64,000 bases of DNA from Sepiola atlantica. Lineage: Eukaryota; Mollusca; Cephalopoda; Sepiida; Sepiolidae. Location: assembly GCA_963556195.1 (NCBI GenBank), contig OY744532.1, forward strand, positions 105,747,083-105,811,082, read 5' to 3'. A model generated the notes under the pieces. That model searched no databases, was not told the origin of the DNA, and was given only the letters and a program-made list of their open reading frames with translations. This document shows, piece after piece, positions 61,725 to 64,000 of the stretch. Numbering within the stretch: position 1 is the first letter of the stretch; each line of letters opens with the position of its first letter. Both the position numbers and the translations under genes were made by a program.

Positions 61725-62550
61725 ATTATTACACTGAAGCTGTGTTAACGTTTGTTCCCTCAAGGCTGTTTCCTATATAATTTAATAACACAAAATACAT
61801 GCTAAAATATTCCTTAGTTCTAGGATTGAGTTATGTTTTAAAAATCCATTTTAATTATTCGAATTAGTCGTAATTTTTAATTAACTGAACAAGTCACTGA
61901 TCTATCACTTAGCTATCTATGTATTTCTCTCACCCTCTCTCACTGTATGTTAATTCAACCATTCTCTAATAGTTTTAATGCCTCTGTGAGCATTTAGGAA
62001 AAGTGTGACTCTATCTTTAAATTGAATTTACATAGTGTGTTTGTACACACCATAAACACATATGTAAATTAGATAGCTTTACTTCTATATTATCCAGAAT
62101 GATAATATAGAAGTGTAGAGACTTATTATTTTAGTTATGCCAAAAGAATTTATGAATTTAAGAATGAAGTCAAAGGGGAACAAATAGTGTTGTATGTCCA
62201 AAATTTCAACGCCTAACAATGTTATCCAAGTGTACACGCATTTCAGAAACTCAAATTTATTTTCACTTTTTAACAGGATAAAAACTTAACTATTTAATTA
62301 CTTTCCTACTCAACACAGATTCTTCATCAACCCCAAAATGTGCAACGTGCAATAGAAATATTTCCAATAATTTCAAGATCTTAGATTAAATTAATTATTA
62401 GGACACATAGGTTCATTTTTTCATTGGAATACTATATGAAGCTGGATATCCTAATAGGAATATGATAATTTAGTATCTAAAATTTAATCATATTAAACAA
62501 TACTAAATAGCGAACGTGTCATGGGTAGTCTAGTAGATATATAAACATAG
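61725..62550. other. AT-rich stretch with one weak repeat
   Basis: The segment 62190-62280 shares CAACAATGTT-like, AGTGTACACG and ATTTCAGAAA with 6800-6870. Nothing else is recognised. Confidence 0.45.
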
Positions 62551-62559
62551 AAACACTGT

Positions 62560-63055
62560 GTTTGTTCTCCCTAAATGGTTATTCATAATTATCCTATGTT
62601 TACTAATCAATTGTAGGAAATAACCTTCTTATTATATTGGTCAAGTGTATGGAGAATTACCAAATCATTAAAAAAAGAGATCCATATGATGTTAAAATGA
62701 TGTTAACTGAAAATGAATGAACTTTATGAAAAGAGATAAAAAAATCCCTGAAGATTTCCTCATTCAAGGGAGGTAATTGATAATTCCCTTCCTGTATTTG
62801 TTAAGCAATTTTGTACTCACCGACTTTTGTGTGACAGGACGAATATTTATATACAAATAAATACGCATTGCTCTTTGTTATAGAGAGGAGGATTTTTAAT
62901 TGAATATCTGTTTATATTAGAAACTAAAAAAGAACATGTGGAGAACTGCTGTTTGCTTCTCGACACAAATGGTTAGCCCTAAATATAACTATGTTTACCA
63001 AAGAATTGCAGGAACTGACATTCTTGAAATATTGATTGAGTCTCTAAAGAGAATA
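62560..63055 (+). repeat. dispersed repeats R3 (copies 2 and 3) and R2 (copy 2)
   Basis: R3 copies at 62560-62740 and 62938-63050 flank R2 at 62821-62895. R2 followed by R3-like sequence suggests they are parts of one element. Confidence 0.65.
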
Positions 63056-64000
63056 AGCAAATTAATTAAACGAAAGTGTTTTTATTTTGTTTTAATCCTT
63101 AATACAAATTATTTATTTAGCCTGGTGACTATACACTGAAATGCATATGGATTTTTACAGAATTAAATGACAGCGAACCCCATTCTAAATTTTTTGTCAT
63201 TAATGATTTAAGAAAAGAGTCTTAAGATTATTATTGATGAAACACGACATTTTCAGATTGTACAAAAGTTATTTTTAAATTGTGCAAAAGGTATTGTAAT
63301 TACAAACGAGAACTCTCTCTATATCACCCCCCTTTCTCTGACAACTGTAAAAAAATCGTTGACAAATTATTACATAGTAACATAAAAAATCAATATTAAA
63401 AACAAAATGTCTATATTCTGTCCGAGGCAATGCTGAAAAAGAATATATAAGCTTTGTGGGTGTGTCTTGTGTAGTTTTTGACTTTTAGTTAGGTATACAC
63501 TCATAGTCAAACAACTTTCCTTTATATAATAGCTTATTGTATAAATGTTGTCTTTTTCTTTGGAAAACCATCATCATCATCAGCAGCAGCAGCAGCAGCA
63601 TATTCGGTTTAACGTCCATTTTACTGGCATGAATTCTGTAACCAAGAGTAATAGTTAAGAACATTTATTTAATACTTTTTATTATTTTTAATTTTTAAAA
63701 CGTGAACAATAGAAGACTTGCAAAAAGCTTTATTCTATTTTGAACAACTGATACACATGTAGTAAAATGTTACGCTTTCCTACTTAACTAAAGAGTTTTC
63801 CAAAAAGGGAGGTAATCATAAAAAAAGGGAGGTTACTCTCGATTACTTATTACATTTTCTCCCATGGTATCTTAATCATACGGAATGAAGTTGCTCCATC
63901 TTCCAGGTATTTTGCAGGTTCTGTTGGTCATCTTGGTAGTTCGTCATTGGAGTAGAATCAAGTAGTATCAAGACTCTGGGTTTCCGGGTCTGAAGATACA
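63056..64000. other. unassigned tail of the window
   Basis: A (CAT)n-(CAG)n trinucleotide run lies at 63570-63600. No gene or known repeat is otherwise recognised. Confidence 0.45.

Overview
This window looks like repeat-dense intergenic or intronic DNA of an animal, most likely a mollusc and probably a cephalopod such as an octopus (inference). The grounds are AT-rich sequence, dozens of (TA)n arrays, tRNA-Lys-like and tRNA-Arg-like SINE heads, Penelope-like, jockey-like and RTE-like retroelement debris, a mariner-type transposase relic, and no bacterial gene organisation. I recognise no intact host protein-coding gene; every recognisable protein fragment belongs to a transposable element.

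The main signal is self-cleaving RNA. I count about 23 sites that match the type I hammerhead ribozyme core (CUGANGA, stem II, GAAA, a short palindromic stem III, then UH and stem I) and roughly ten decayed ones, on both strands from about 3.0 to 60.7 kb. They fall into sequence families whose stem I and stem III differ between copies while staying paired. They lie in four settings: Penelope-like elements (PLEs), where the ribozyme sits between the end of a GIY-YIG coding region and a repeated start of the ORF that stops at a (TA)n array; SINE-like units with a tRNA-like promoter; head-to-tail units of about 345 bp bounded by ribozymes (14.2-14.9 kb and 57.6-57.9 kb); and large fold-back elements (4.5-8 kb).

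Layout. 0-2.8 kb: a diverged tandem duplication and a mariner/maT-type transposase pseudogene. 2.8-8.0 kb: (TA)n arrays, a MITE, hammerhead SINEs and fold-back hammerhead elements. 8.1-9.3 kb: a DNA element with 365-bp inverted arms. 9.4-10.2 kb: a PLE 3' end. 10.2-21.9 kb: hammerhead SINEs, PLE terminal repeats, inverted repeats, a 34-bp minisatellite and a recurring (TA)n-linked family. 22-31 kb: U2 snRNA-headed SINEs, jockey-like reverse transcriptase remnants, a 35-bp satellite inside an inverted repeat, a PLE C-terminus with its 3' region, and a tandem array of 455-bp units carrying a 5S rRNA-derived segment. 31-41 kb: further PLE ends, a 188-codon reverse transcriptase C-terminus, a 35-bp minisatellite and a possible Helitron end. 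41-56 kb: simple satellites, a second clear PLE 3' end, RTE-like fragments, a 1-kb Thr-rich trinucleotide array, tRNA-derived SINEs and a 1-kb 22/23-bp satellite. 56-64 kb: hammerhead units, an RT relic split by a MITE, U2-SINEs and a duplicated (TA)n-linked family.

Functionally the parts suggest two interacting layers: autonomous elements (PLE, non-LTR, mariner) and non-autonomous elements that borrow their machinery. The hammerheads probably process element RNA into unit-length molecules. All of this is inferred from sequence; no alignment or folding program was run.
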